Part shown: piece by piece, positions 14,960 to 23,645 of the stretch | Layout: every line of letters begins with the position of its first letter | How positions within the stretch are numbered: the first letter of the stretch is position 1 | Assembly: GCA_964415525.1 (NCBI GenBank) | Contig: CAYQAS010000029.1 | Span: forward strand, 1-41,262 | Reading direction: 5' to 3' | DNA: 41,262 bases | Origin: CAZPUI01 sp964415525 | GTDB taxonomy: Bacteria; Acidobacteriota; Holophagae; Holophagales; Holophagaceae | Notes under the pieces: generated by a model | What the model was told of the DNA's origin: nothing | The model's input: the letters and a program-made list of their open reading frames with translations, nothing else | The model's database searches: none | Position numbers and translations under genes: made by a program

Positions 14960-16207
14960 ATGCCCTTGAACGACACCCCGAACCCGAATCCAAAGCGCTG
15001 GCTCAACCGCACGGTCTGGGGCATGGCCCTCACAAGCCTCTTCTCGGACCTGGGCCACGAGGCCCAGAGCACGCTGCTGCCGGGCTTCCTGGCGGCGCTG
15101 GGTCTGCCGCCCCTCGCCCTTGGGGCCATCGAGGGCCTGACGGACGCCGCCAGCAGCTTCACCAAGCTCGGGGCGGGATGGATCTCGGACCGCCTCCCGC
15201 GGCGCAAACCCATCGTCGTTGCCGGGTACGCCGCCACGGGGCTCGCCTCCGGGCTCATCGCCCTCGCCTCGGGCTGGCCGCTGGTCCTCGGGGGCAAGCT
15301 CTTCGGATGGGTTGGACGGGGCATCCGCGGACCCCTGCGCAACGCCATGCTCACGGAGGCGATCCCGCCGGAGGCGCGAGGCCGGGCCTTCGGGTTCCAC
15401 CGTTCGGGGGACACCATCGGCGCCATCCTCGGCCCCGCGGTGATCGTGTTCTTCCTGGGGTGGGGCGCGGCCCACGGCGCCACGGGCCTGCCCTTCCTCC
15501 GGCAGTTGATGTTCTGGACGATGATCCCCGGCCTGATTGCCGCGGGGATCATGGCCTGGATCATTCAGGAGAAGCGCCGTGTCGTCCTCGAGAAGGTCTC
15601 TCTGCGTCATGCCCTGTCGCAAATGCCGAAGTCCTTCCGGCGCTACCTCGTCGGGGTGGGACTCTTCGGCGCCGGAGACTATGCCCGCACGCTGCTCATC
15701 CTGGCCGCCACCCAGCTCCTCACACCCACCCATGGCGCACTGCGGGCCGCGGCCCTGGGCGCCGCGCTCTATGTCGGCCACAACCTCGTCTGCGCCGCCG
15801 CCGCCTTCCCGGCGGGGCTGTTGGGGGACCGCCTGGGACACCGGGGGGTTCTCGGCACGGGCTACGCGCTCTCCACCCTTGTTCCCCTCGCGCTCATCGG
15901 CTGCTTCCGCTGGGGCTGGGCCTCCCTGCCGCTCTTCGCGGGGATCTTCGCCCTAGCCGGTCTCGTGAACGGCATCCAGGACACCCTGGAGGACGCCACC
16001 ACCGCTGACCTCGTCCCGGAGGCCCATCGAGGCCTCGGCTTCGGGCTCCTGGCAGCGGTGAACGGCATGGGCGATCTCATCAGCAGCCTCGTGGTGGGCG
16101 CCCTCTGGACCGTGCATCCGACGGCGGGCTTCGGCTTCGCGGCGCTGCTGATGGCCCTCGGCGCCATCGCAGTCCTCGCGACCCGGGAAACTCAAATCCA
16201 GGGCTGA
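14960..16207 (+). CDS. major facilitator superfamily transporter
   Basis: A 415-residue membrane protein with about 12 hydrophobic segments. The loop 2-3 MFS signature region reads GAGWISDRLPRRKPIVV, and FGFHRSGDTIGAILGPAV is the typical segment 5 glycine-rich helix. The N-terminus LFSDLGHEAQSTLLPGFL is characteristic of a subgroup of uncharacterised bacterial MFS proteins. The substrate cannot be told. The ATG at 14960 is chosen because the hydrophobic core begins soon after; the ribosome site is weak (CCAGGTG), and the longer frame from 14837 adds low-complexity residues lacking a signal. The next gene begins 40 bases after the stop with its own strong ribosome site, so co-transcription is possible. 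Confidence 0.85.
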   Translation: MPLNDTPNPNPKRWLNRTVWGMALTSLFSDLGHEAQSTLLPGFLAALGLPPLALGAIEGLTDAASSFTKLGAGWISDRLPRRKPIVVAGYAATGLASGLIALASGWPLVLGGKLFGWVGRGIRGPLRNAMLTEAIPPEARGRAFGFHRSGDTIGAILGPAVIVFFLGWGAAHGATGLPFLRQLMFWTMIPGLIAAGIMAWIIQEKRRVVLEKVSLRHALSQMPKSFRRYLVGVGLFGAGDYARTLLILAATQLLTPTHGALRAAALGAALYVGHNLVCAAAAFPAGLLGDRLGHRGVLGTGYALSTLVPLALIGCFRWGWASLPLFAGIFALAGLVNGIQDTLEDATTADLVPEAHRGLGFGLLAAVNGMGDLISSLVVGALWTVHPTAGFGFAALLMALGAIAVLATRETQIQG

Positions 16208-16247
16208 GGCACCGAAGAGAGAGGGTACTTTCCGGGAGGAACGCCTG

Positions 16248-17297
16248 ATGCGTGCCCTGCTCTGTGTCGCCCTTTCCCTCTGCAGCGCCCTGGCCCAGGA
16301 CCTGCGCCCCGGTGGCGAGGTACCCCTCGCCACTCGCACCGGCCTCCAGGGACTGGCCTCCGGCTTCGGCAGCGCCTCGGACAACTGTGCGGTGGTGAAG
16401 CTGGCGCCCCTGCAGGCGGGAAAGCGCTACCAGCTGACCCTCACGTACGAGGCAGGTACCGACATCGGCTATGGCCACAGCTGGGTGGACGGCGACCCCT
16501 TCGGCAAGCAGAGCCGCTCCATGGTCGGCATCGGTACCGGCACCGGCAGCCGATCGCTTTCCGGCAAGCAGGAGATCTTCCTCTTCACCATCGACCCCGC
16601 CAGCTCCTCGCAGGCGATCTACCTCGCCTTCCGCACCAGCAAGCCATGGAATGCCACCGTCCGCCTCGGGGATCCCACCGGCGTCACGCCGGACACCAAG
16701 GACCGCTGGGGCTACTTCTACGTCACGGACTTCGACCGGGAGAAACGCGCACCGTTCAAGCTCGTGGCGGGTCCCGCCCGGATCCCGACCGAACCCGTGT
16801 CCATGGCTGGACCGTGGAAGGACGTCCCCGTGAATGGCAGTGCCACCGCCACCACAACGCCGGATCAGCCGAATCTGGCCACGGCCTTCGGCAGCGCCTC
16901 GGATCCCCGCATGGTCTACCGGCTCGGCCCCCTCGCTCCTGGCACCCGCTATTCCGTGGGTCTGGTGTATGACGGCGGCTCGGATGTGGGGTTCGCCCAT
17001 AGCTGGGTGGACGGCAACCCCTTCGGCCGTGACTGGCACAGCTTCGTCGGCATCGGCTCCGGCACGGGTTCACGACCGATGGTCGGCAAGACCGACGTCT
17101 TCCAGTTCACCGTCGCCCCAGGAAGCACCAGCCGCTACGTCTTCCTCGTCATGCGCACCGGAAAGCCCATGCCCGTGAAGGTGAACCTGCAGACAGGCAA
17201 CCTGGGCCTGACGACGGAATCCAAGGACCGATGGGGTTATTTCTACGTCACGGACTTCGACAAGGACCGCACGGCGCCCTTCCTCCTGAAACGCTGA
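16248..17297 (+). CDS. exported protein built of two tandem homologous domains
   Basis: A 349-residue protein with a signal peptide (MRALLCVALSLCSALAQ). The mature part is an internal duplication of about 150 residues: YGHSWVDGDPFGKQ and GIGTGTGSRSLSGKQEIFLF in the first copy correspond to FAHSWVDGNPFGRD and GIGSGTGSRPMVGKTDVFQF in the second. Each copy ends with DRWGYFYVTDFD followed by APF. The beta-rich, aromatic pattern suggests two beta-sandwich carbohydrate- or surface-binding modules, but I do not recognise the family. The two copies differ at many sites, so the duplication is not recent. GGGAGGAA lies nine to sixteen bases before the ATG. A hairpin follows directly after the stop codon. 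Confidence 0.8.
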   Translation: MRALLCVALSLCSALAQDLRPGGEVPLATRTGLQGLASGFGSASDNCAVVKLAPLQAGKRYQLTLTYEAGTDIGYGHSWVDGDPFGKQSRSMVGIGTGTGSRSLSGKQEIFLFTIDPASSSQAIYLAFRTSKPWNATVRLGDPTGVTPDTKDRWGYFYVTDFDREKRAPFKLVAGPARIPTEPVSMAGPWKDVPVNGSATATTTPDQPNLATAFGSASDPRMVYRLGPLAPGTRYSVGLVYDGGSDVGFAHSWVDGNPFGRDWHSFVGIGSGTGSRPMVGKTDVFQFTVAPGSTSRYVFLVMRTGKPMPVKVNLQTGNLGLTTESKDRWGYFYVTDFDKDRTAPFLLKR

Positions 17298-17298
17298 G

Positions 17299-17321
17299 AC
17301 AAGGTCCGCCTGGAGCCTTGT
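17299..17321 (+). terminator. hairpin after the tandem-domain gene, possible terminator
   Basis: ACAAGGTCC (17299-17307) pairs with GGA-CCTTGT (17312-17321, one bulged G) around a GCCT loop, one base after the stop codon. There is no T-run, so it may be a transcript-end stabiliser rather than an efficient terminator. Confidence 0.4.
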
Positions 17322-17532
17322 ACCCTCTGAGCGCGAGCGCTCGGGGATCTGGAGCGGTTTTCCGGAGTTTCGTGTTCCCGACACCAGAAGGGCCTTCTGG
17401 AGCCACGCGGAGGGATTCGAGTCGGCCCTGGGTCTTGCGAGGGTGGCATGGCCTCCGCGGGGTGCTTTCTCCAGAGGCGCAAAGACCTCGCTTACGGAGA
17501 CACGATGCGGACGATCCCAGCACCCAGTGCGA

Positions 17533-17566
17533 TAAAATTTCATCCCGTTGACGGTGTGAAATTTTA
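17533..17566. promoter_or_regulatory. perfect 10-bp inverted repeat with 14-base spacer (candidate operator)
   Basis: TAAAATTTCA (17533-17542) and TGAAATTTTA (17557-17566) are exact reverse complements separated by TCCCGTTGACGGTG, which itself contains a TTGACG -35-like box. The repeat ends 50 bases before the start codon of the membrane protein gene. Two AT-rich half sites about 24 bases apart centre to centre fit a dimeric regulator gripping the promoter. As RNA it could form a hairpin. Confidence 0.45.
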
Positions 17567-17616
17567 CTGTGATGCTGACCCTTTTCAGCGTCGGCAGGGT
17601 GCGGATCGGAGCAAGC

Positions 17617-18717
17617 ATGTACGGGAAGACCAAAGATGGAAGCACCGGGCGCCTTATCCAGCTCTGTCTAGGCTACTTCGCGTTCTATATCGCGACGGGC
17701 ATCTTCGCGAAACTGTTCACCGGCTCCGTCCACGGTCAGCCGCAGCGCATGAACGATATCGCCTTCCTCGCCTACAACACCCTCGGGGCGAACCTCACGT
17801 GCCTGCTCCCGGTGCTCCTGCTGGGCTGGTGGAAACTCCCCATGGGCAAGCTCGTGCGGGTCGGCCGCTGGAATATGGCTCCGGAATTGCTCTACATCAT
17901 CCCGAGCGGCATCTGTACGGCGGTGGTCATCCCCACGACCACGCTCATGTATACGCTGCCTATCAGCGTGATGGTCGCCATGGTCATCATGCGGGCCAGC
18001 GTCATCGTCATCGGCCGCATCGTGGATGCGGTGCAGATCCGCCAGGGCATCCTGAAGAAGCGGGTCTACTGGGAGGAGAACGCGGCGGTTCTCTTCGCCG
18101 TTGCGGCCGCCTGCCTCCAGCTCTTCGTGCCCGGCAAGGCCAATGGGAAGCCCAGCTTCATCCACAATCCCGCCGCGGTGGTGATCTTGAGCTGCTACCT
18201 GCTGGCCTACCTGATCCGCATCTACATCATGAACTACTACAAGAACACCCGACCCGAGGGAACCTCCCTGGATAACCGGCCGTTCTTCGCCCTGGAACAG
18301 ATCGCCGCCTCCGCCACCATGACTCTCATGGTCGCCGCCGTGCTCCTGAGTCCCCGCCTCTACCCGTCCTGGCTGCAGCTTCAGCAGGTGGCGGACTTCG
18401 TCGCCGCCGTGCACCAGCCGCTGCCCGCCTGGGGCTGGGCCGCCTTCAGCGGTACCGCCTTCGGCGTCGTGGCCTTCTTCAGCGTCTTCATCTTCATGTT
18501 CAAGGGACGCACGGCGACCTTCACCGGCCTGGTGAACCGCCTGACCTCCCTGGTGGCCGGCACCGCGGCGACGCTCATCGGCTGGCTCTTCCTCGGCTTT
18601 GCCTTCCCCAGCCTCCAGGACTGGTTGAGTCTGGGCTTCGTGCTCGTGGCCGTGGCCTTCCTGACCAAAGCCGAGAAGAAACGAGCCCTGGAACTCAAGG
18701 CCAGTCGCGAGATCTAA
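17617..18717 (+). CDS. polytopic membrane protein, DMT-like permease, function unknown
   Basis: A 366-residue protein with about ten hydrophobic segments spread over its full length and a lysine-rich cytoplasmic tail (TKAEKKRALELKASREI). The segment PISVMVAMVIMRASVIVIGR resembles the helix 4 region of drug/metabolite-type transporters, and the first and second halves look like a repeat, but the match is too weak for a firm family call. The ATG at 17617 is chosen because GGAG lies six to ten bases upstream; an ATG at 17569 would sit on the inverted repeat. The following P-loop gene is on the same strand 102 bases on. The pair may cooperate, with the soluble protein acting on the transported substrate, but that is conjecture. 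Confidence 0.65.
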   Translation: MYGKTKDGSTGRLIQLCLGYFAFYIATGIFAKLFTGSVHGQPQRMNDIAFLAYNTLGANLTCLLPVLLLGWWKLPMGKLVRVGRWNMAPELLYIIPSGICTAVVIPTTTLMYTLPISVMVAMVIMRASVIVIGRIVDAVQIRQGILKKRVYWEENAAVLFAVAAACLQLFVPGKANGKPSFIHNPAAVVILSCYLLAYLIRIYIMNYYKNTRPEGTSLDNRPFFALEQIAASATMTLMVAAVLLSPRLYPSWLQLQQVADFVAAVHQPLPAWGWAAFSGTAFGVVAFFSVFIFMFKGRTATFTGLVNRLTSLVAGTAATLIGWLFLGFAFPSLQDWLSLGFVLVAVAFLTKAEKKRALELKASREI

Positions 18718-18819
18718 TTGGCTCTCTGTTCTGGGCGCCGTTGACCCGGGTTCCTCGCGGTTGCCCTCGATTCACCCCCCCCGCTCCCGGTCCTGCGGGG
18801 TTCTGCACCAGGTGCTCGC

Positions 18820-19803
18820 ATGACGAGAACCATCGATACCCTCCTCCTCTTCTCGCTGCCCGCCTCGGGCAAGTCCGAGATGCGCCGCTTCATGGCCAGC
18901 CTGACGCCAGAAGAAGCCCGCGAAGACTACGGCATGGGCCCGACCCTGCAGCTCGACGACTACCCGTACGTGCACCTGATGCACCGCATCGACGACGAGC
19001 TGAAGGCGAAGGGCTGGAAACACGCCTACTACCACGGCCCGAACCGGCCCTTCCAGGACAACTGGACCTGGGCGGCCCTCATTGAGCTGCTCAACGAGGA
19101 CTACGCGAACCTCCGCGCCGGGCGACAGGTCGAGGTGGCCAGCGCCGCCGCCCACCTCTTTGACCGCCTGGACGCCGTCCACGCCAAGCTCGAGATGCCG
19201 GACGTCCTCGGCGACGTGCCCTACCGCATCCGCAAGGCCGTGGCAGAGGCGCTGGAAGCCGAGTGCCGTGCCGAGCTCGACACCCTGAACCGCCAGAACG
19301 CCATCGACTGCACGGGCCACACCATCGTGATCGAGGCCGCCCGCGGCTGCCCGAACGGCTCCGCCTTCCCCGTCACGCCGCCCCAGGGCTATGCCAGCGC
19401 CTTCCAGCAGCTCTCCACGGACATCCTGGAGCGCTCCAGCCTGCTCTACATCTGGGTCGCGCCTGAAGAGAGCCGCCGCAAGAACATCGAGCGCGGCCTG
19501 CCGAACGCCCAGGGCAGCATCCTGAACCACAGCGTGCCGATGGAGGTGATGCTCGGCCAGTACGGCGGCGACGACATGGCGTACCTGCTGGAGCACAGCA
19601 GCAAGCCTGGCCACATCCAGGTGGAGCGCCTGGTTCAGGAGGGCGACAAATACGCGATGAAGACCTACTTCATCCCCGCCGCCCGCTTCGACAACCGCAA
19701 GGACCTCACCACCTTCGTGCGCAAGCCCCACGACCAGTGGGCCACCGCCGAAGTCGAGGCCATCCGCGCCGAGCTAAAGTCCGCGTTTTCCGTCCTGCGG
19801 TAG
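18820..19803 (+). CDS. P-loop NTPase/kinase-like protein, function unknown
   Basis: A 327-residue soluble protein. Right at the N-terminus, after a hydrophobic beta-strand (TLLLFSLP), is a compact Walker A motif PASGKSE, as in small kinases and nucleotide-binding proteins that begin with the P-loop strand. Later segments include HTIVIEAARG (a possible Walker B-like strand ending in acidic residue) and SSLLYIWVAPEESRRKNIERG, an arginine-rich stretch in the place of a kinase lid. The rest is helical and charged. I infer a small-molecule kinase or NTPase; the substrate is not evident. The ATG at 18820 follows AGGTG at reasonable spacing. It ends 11 bases before a perfect 16-bp palindrome. Confidence 0.65.
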   Translation: MTRTIDTLLLFSLPASGKSEMRRFMASLTPEEAREDYGMGPTLQLDDYPYVHLMHRIDDELKAKGWKHAYYHGPNRPFQDNWTWAALIELLNEDYANLRAGRQVEVASAAAHLFDRLDAVHAKLEMPDVLGDVPYRIRKAVAEALEAECRAELDTLNRQNAIDCTGHTIVIEAARGCPNGSAFPVTPPQGYASAFQQLSTDILERSSLLYIWVAPEESRRKNIERGLPNAQGSILNHSVPMEVMLGQYGGDDMAYLLEHSSKPGHIQVERLVQEGDKYAMKTYFIPAARFDNRKDLTTFVRKPHDQWATAEVEAIRAELKSAFSVLR

Positions 19804-19812
19804 CTCCGCATT

Positions 19813-19828
19813 GCCGGTCATGACCGGC
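19813..19828. repeat. 16-bp perfect palindrome between the P-loop gene and the nucleotidase gene
   Basis: GCCGGTCATGACCGGC begins 10 bases after the stop of the P-loop gene. A second GC-rich hairpin, GGAGCG-CGG-CGCTCC with flanking TGGC/GCCA pairs, occupies 19871-19895. Neither has a T-run. They may help end the upstream transcript or serve as a binding site for the nucleotidase promoter. Confidence 0.35.
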
Positions 19829-19969
19829 CGCGCTTGTGGAACCCTCGCTCCCCGTCCCGGATCCATTCCGTGGCGGGGAGCGCGGCGCTCCGCCATCGCC
19901 ACATCCGGCACCCTAGGCGCCTACGCGCGAAGGGCCCAGAATCCTGGTGGTCCTGAACTGGAGTCATCC

Positions 19970-21964
19970 TTGTCCGTCCGCGCCCTGCCCCTCATTGTCC
20001 TGCTGCTCGCCGCAACCGCCTGCCGCCGCCCGGGAACCGTGCCCGCGGTGCCGACCGGCACGACGGCCACCCTGGCGATCCTCGAAACGACGGACCTCCA
20101 CAGCCATATCCGCAGCTTCGACTACTACAAGCTCACGGAGGACACCAGCCTGGGGCTGGAGCGCACCGCGACCCTCATCCGGCAGGCCCGCAAGGAATTT
20201 CCCAACACGCTGCTGCTGGATGGCGGCGACACGATCCAGGGCACGGCCTTGGCGGACCTCCAGGCTCGCGTGCAGCGGCCCGGTGAAGGCCAGGACCTCG
20301 CCGTCTACCGCGTCATGAACGCCCTGGGCTACGACGCGGGCACCCTGGGCAACCACGAGTTCAACTACGGCCTGGCCTACCTGGGTCAGGTCCTGGGACG
20401 ACGCTTCGACGTGGGGGGGCTCGCGCCGCATCCCCTGGGCAAGGGGCCAGCGTTCCCCGTCGTCTCCGCCAACGTCCTGAACGCCAAGACGGGCATGCCG
20501 CTGGTGGAGCCCTACACCCTGCTCACGCGTTCGCTCCAGGCCACGACGCCGGACGGCCGCATCGTGCAGGTCCCCCTCAAGGTGGGCGTACTGGGCCTCA
20601 CGACGCCCCTCATCACCTCCTGGGACAAGGCCCACCTCACCGGGAAAGTGGTGACGAAGGGCGTGGTGGAAACCGCCACCCTTCGCGTGCCGGAACTGAA
20701 GGCGAAGGGGGCGGATGTGGTGGTCGCGCTCTCCCACGGTGGGGTCGACGGCACCCCCGACCGGCCGACCCTGGAGAACGCCAACCTCCATCTGGCGAAG
20801 GTCCCCGGCATCGACGCCATCCTCATGGGCCATGCCCACCTGACCTTTCCCGATCCCAATGGCGCCACCTACCGGATGCCGGGGTCGGATCCCGTGAGCG
20901 GCAGCCTTCAGGGCGTGCCCGCGCTCATGAGCAGCAGTTGGGGCAAGGCCCTCGGCGTGCTCACCTTCCAGCTCACCTTCGACGGCCGCCACTGGAAGAT
21001 CGACCCCACGAAAACCCGCAGCGAGGTGCGGCCTGTGAAGCCTCAGGGGCAGCCCGCCGTGGCCGCCGATCCCACCATCGCGCCTCTGGTGGAGACCGAG
21101 CACCAAGCGACCCTCGCCTATGTGAAGACGCCCGTGGGACGCACGGACTTCCGCCTATCCTCCGCCTTCGCCGATGTGGGAGAGGCCTCCGCGATCCAGG
21201 TGGTAAACCTCGCCCAAGTCGACGCCGTGCGGGCCTACCTTGCTGCCAACCGCCCACAGGATGCGGGTCTGCCGGTGCTTTCGGTCTGCGCGCCTTTCAA
21301 GACGGGCGGCGGCGGGCCGCGCAACTTCACAGATGTGCCGCCCGGTGTCCTCACCATCGCCCAGGCGGCGGACCTCTATCCCTTCCCCAACACCCTCCAG
21401 GCCGTGAAGGTCAATGGCACGGGCCTGCGGGCCTGGCTGGAACACGCTGCGCTCCGCTTCAACACCATCGACCCGACACGCACCGAACCCCAGGCGCTGG
21501 TGAGCCCCGAATCGAGTTCCGACTTCGACATGGCCACCGATCCGGACCTCCAATACGAGATCGATGTGACCCAGGCTGCCGGGAACCGCATTCGGGCGCT
21601 GATCTGGAAGGGCCGTCCCGTGGACGCCACCATGGCCTTCATCGTCGCCACGAACAGCTACCGCGCCAGCGGCGGCGGCGGCTTCCCGGGCCTCGACGGC
21701 TCGAAGACCGTCTTCGAAAGCCCGGATGCCAACCGCGATCTGCTCATTGCCTACGTGAAGCGCATGGGTGCCCTCGACTTCGCCCGCCACGGCGCCGCAC
21801 GCAGTTGGCGCTTCACCCCCGTGAAGACCGCGGGCGTGGTGGAACTCCGCACGGCACCGGGGATGGAAGGCTTCGCCAAGGAACGGGGCCTGCCGGTCCA
21901 CCTGCTCAAGGCCGACGATGGTCAGGGCTTCGCGGTCTACGCCGTCGATTTGGCCAGCCGCTGA
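19970..21964 (+). CDS. 5'-nucleotidase / 2',3'-cyclic phosphodiesterase family lipoprotein
   Basis: A 664-residue surface or periplasmic enzyme of the UshA/CpdB family that removes phosphate from nucleotides. The start is a TTG at 19970 behind CTGGAG; it gives a lipoprotein signal (SVRALPLIVLLLAATAC) with the modified cysteine near residue 19, whereas the longer frame adds 53 residues with no signal at the front. The metallophosphoesterase domain shows ETTDLHSH, LDGGDTIQGT, GTLGNHEFNYGL and MGHAHLTFPD. The C-terminal nucleotidase domain has CAPFKTGGGGPRNF, DLYPFPNTL and SYRASGGGGFPGLDG, the last lining the nucleotide site. Length and order match CpdB more than UshA, so the product may act on 2',3'-cyclic nucleotides as well. 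The 3' end overlaps the convergent DUF4349 gene by 28 bases. Confidence 0.9.
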   Translation: MSVRALPLIVLLLAATACRRPGTVPAVPTGTTATLAILETTDLHSHIRSFDYYKLTEDTSLGLERTATLIRQARKEFPNTLLLDGGDTIQGTALADLQARVQRPGEGQDLAVYRVMNALGYDAGTLGNHEFNYGLAYLGQVLGRRFDVGGLAPHPLGKGPAFPVVSANVLNAKTGMPLVEPYTLLTRSLQATTPDGRIVQVPLKVGVLGLTTPLITSWDKAHLTGKVVTKGVVETATLRVPELKAKGADVVVALSHGGVDGTPDRPTLENANLHLAKVPGIDAILMGHAHLTFPDPNGATYRMPGSDPVSGSLQGVPALMSSSWGKALGVLTFQLTFDGRHWKIDPTKTRSEVRPVKPQGQPAVAADPTIAPLVETEHQATLAYVKTPVGRTDFRLSSAFADVGEASAIQVVNLAQVDAVRAYLAANRPQDAGLPVLSVCAPFKTGGGGPRNFTDVPPGVLTIAQAADLYPFPNTLQAVKVNGTGLRAWLEHAALRFNTIDPTRTEPQALVSPESSSDFDMATDPDLQYEIDVTQAAGNRIRALIWKGRPVDATMAFIVATNSYRASGGGGFPGLDGSKTVFESPDANRDLLIAYVKRMGALDFARHGAARSWRFTPVKTAGVVELRTAPGMEGFAKERGLPVHLLKADDGQGFAVYAVDLASR

Positions 21965-22848
21965 CGCTTCCGCCGCTTCGCCATCCAGATCCAGAGACCC
22001 AGACCTGGAAGCATGAGCCAGGGCAGGAACACCACCGACAGCTCGACCACAGCCACCATCGTATCGATCAAAGTGTCCATTCCCCTTCGGAACGCGCGCC
22101 GGAGCGGGATCCAGACGCTCCGCGACGCCTCGGGCGCCACGGGCAGTGGCGTCTGCACCACGGCCTGAAGCGTGGCAAAGGCGATCTCGCTGTCCATCAC
22201 CCGCTTCTGGGCCTCCATCTGCTCCAACTCCTGGGTGACCTGCGTGAGGCTCTGCTCCGCCTCCAGCACCTCCGAGAGCTTGCCTGCACGGTTTTGGATG
22301 AGCTCCCGGATGCGAGCAGCAGCGGCGCGCTTGTTCAATCGGCGGGCCTCGAGATCGGCGTAGGCGCGCCCCACATCTTCGGTGCTCACCTCCTCCTTCA
22401 GCACACGCCCGAGGCCCTTGAAAGCCGCCAGGGAGGCCTCGAAGCGCGCATTTGGCACGCGCCACGTGAGCTGCACGCGACGCTGGCCGCTGGACTCCAG
22501 CGACCCATGCCATTGGGAGAGGTAACCATCCCGTCCCGCCAGCATCCGGATGCGAGCATCGAAGGCCGCCATGTCCTCAACTTCGAGGGACAACGTCCCC
22601 CGGCGCACCAGTTTGTCGGGCATGAAAGCGGGATCCAGGGCGGATACCTGGGGCGCCCTGAGCCCACGTCCCTCGTACTTTTCTTCGAGGTCCAACCCCA
22701 TGGACTTCTGGACCACGCTACGGCTGGTTCGCCCTGCTTGGACACGCAGCGCCACACCCGACGCCACCAGGAGCCCCGCCAGGCCCAAGCCCACGAAGAG
22801 GAGGGCCCGGCGGGTTGAATCCGCGTGCTTCCACCACGTCAAGATCAT
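21937..22848 (-). CDS. DUF4349 domain membrane protein
   Basis: A 303-residue protein with an N-terminal membrane anchor (about residues 14-36) and a C-terminal hydrophobic segment (about 265-290) followed by a basic tail, AKRRKRQRLAK. Between them lies the DUF4349 module: LVRRGTLSLEVEDMAAFDARI starts a conserved beta-alpha unit, then a long coiled coil (about 165-220, LNKRAAAARIRELIQ through EQMEAQKRVMD). This family sits in the periplasmic or extracytoplasmic space with both ends in the membrane and is of unknown function; some members occur near envelope-stress genes. Its stop overlaps the nucleotidase gene. It begins eight bases after the stop of the TonB-like gene and is probably in the same transcript. 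Confidence 0.85.
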   Translation of the reverse strand: MILTWWKHADSTRRALLFVGLGLAGLLVASGVALRVQAGRTSRSVVQKSMGLDLEEKYEGRGLRAPQVSALDPAFMPDKLVRRGTLSLEVEDMAAFDARIRMLAGRDGYLSQWHGSLESSGQRRVQLTWRVPNARFEASLAAFKGLGRVLKEEVSTEDVGRAYADLEARRLNKRAAAARIRELIQNRAGKLSEVLEAEQSLTQVTQELEQMEAQKRVMDSEIAFATLQAVVQTPLPVAPEASRSVWIPLRRAFRRGMDTLIDTMVAVVELSVVFLPWLMLPGLGLWIWMAKRRKRQRLAKSTA

Positions 22849-22856
22849 GGCGATCC

Positions 22857-23645
22857 CTATTGCAGGCGGAAGTTGATGGTGAGGCGGAACCGCGCACTCA
22901 CAGGCTGACCGTCGATCCGCGCGGGCTCAAAGCGCCATTCCCGAGCACTGCGCATCGCCTCCGCATGGAGCTGGGGCAGGCCGCTGAGGACTTCCACATG
23001 ACTGGGCACGCCTCCGGAATCGATGGTGATGAGCATCTCCACAGGCCCCTGCACCTTCGCGAGACGCGCGAGAGGCGGATAGTTCACGGATGCCTGGCGC
23101 AGCACGCGAAGCTGGCGGTAGTCGAAATCCACGGTGCGGCTGCTGGTCATGCCGCCCACGGGCTGCGGGGGCAGGAGGTGGGGCGGAGTCACGGAACCAG
23201 GATCCTTCGCCACGGGCATGTTCTCGGTGTAGCGACCAGCAAACGTCTGGTCCTGCGTGGGCACGGAAGTCGGTGTCACCTCGGGGATCGTGTTGCTCGT
23301 ATCCGGCGCCTGCCAGTCCTTGGGGCGAGTCGCCACCACGGAAGGCGAGAGCAGGCGATCCGGGGGCGGCGGCGTGGGCAGAGGCGGCGCAACTTCATCC
23401 GTGGGGCGCAGGTCCAGCACGACCTCCCTGCCTGTCACCGGGGACCTTCCAGTTTCCGTGTGGACATTCCGTGCGAGGACCACGGACCCCACGGCAAACA
23501 CGCCGTAGACCAGCAGGGAACCCAGGGAGCTCAGCAGGCGGCTGGGCGCCTTCGCCATCGCGTGGATGGGGTTGGGGGTGAGGGTGGGGGGCAGGTCCGG
23601 CGAGGTAAGGCGAGGCCGTCCTTCATGGAAGGTCAGGGTGGACAT
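22857..23645 (-). CDS. TonB-family energy-transducing protein
   Basis: A 262-residue protein with TonB layout: cytoplasmic N-terminus, one membrane anchor (about 38-60, LLSSLGSLLVYGVFAVGSVVL), a proline-rich periplasmic spacer (PPLPTPPPPDR and later PPHLLPPQP) and a C-terminal TonB domain (about 180-262) with VNYPPLARLAKVQGPV, GVPSHVEVLSG and REWRFEPARIDGQP. It would couple the membrane proton gradient to outer-membrane transporters or act in a related envelope role. The anchor starts later than in E. coli TonB, leaving about 37 cytoplasmic residues. AGGAG lies six to ten bases before the ATG. No exbB, exbD or TonB-dependent receptor is in the window. Confidence 0.85.
   Translation of the reverse strand: MSTLTFHEGRPRLTSPDLPPTLTPNPIHAMAKAPSRLLSSLGSLLVYGVFAVGSVVLARNVHTETGRSPVTGREVVLDLRPTDEVAPPLPTPPPPDRLLSPSVVATRPKDWQAPDTSNTIPEVTPTSVPTQDQTFAGRYTENMPVAKDPGSVTPPHLLPPQPVGGMTSSRTVDFDYRQLRVLRQASVNYPPLARLAKVQGPVEMLITIDSGGVPSHVEVLSGLPQLHAEAMRSAREWRFEPARIDGQPVSARFRLTINFRLQ

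Larger units (their letters stand above)
17298..17616 (+). other. intergenic region upstream of the permease-like gene
   Basis: No gene is supported in these 319 bases. The region contains the hairpin at its start, a perfect inverted repeat CCAGAAGG-G-CCTTCTGG (17384-17400), and the 10-bp inverted repeat near 17533-17566 described separately. The last 90 bases are more AT-rich than the surroundings, as expected of a promoter. Confidence 0.45.

Noticed and set aside
20938..22818. Long plus-strand frame (626 codons) across the nucleotidase end and the DUF4349 gene
   Set aside because: Translation is Arg/Pro/His-rich without family motifs, and it overlaps two well-supported genes in other frames.
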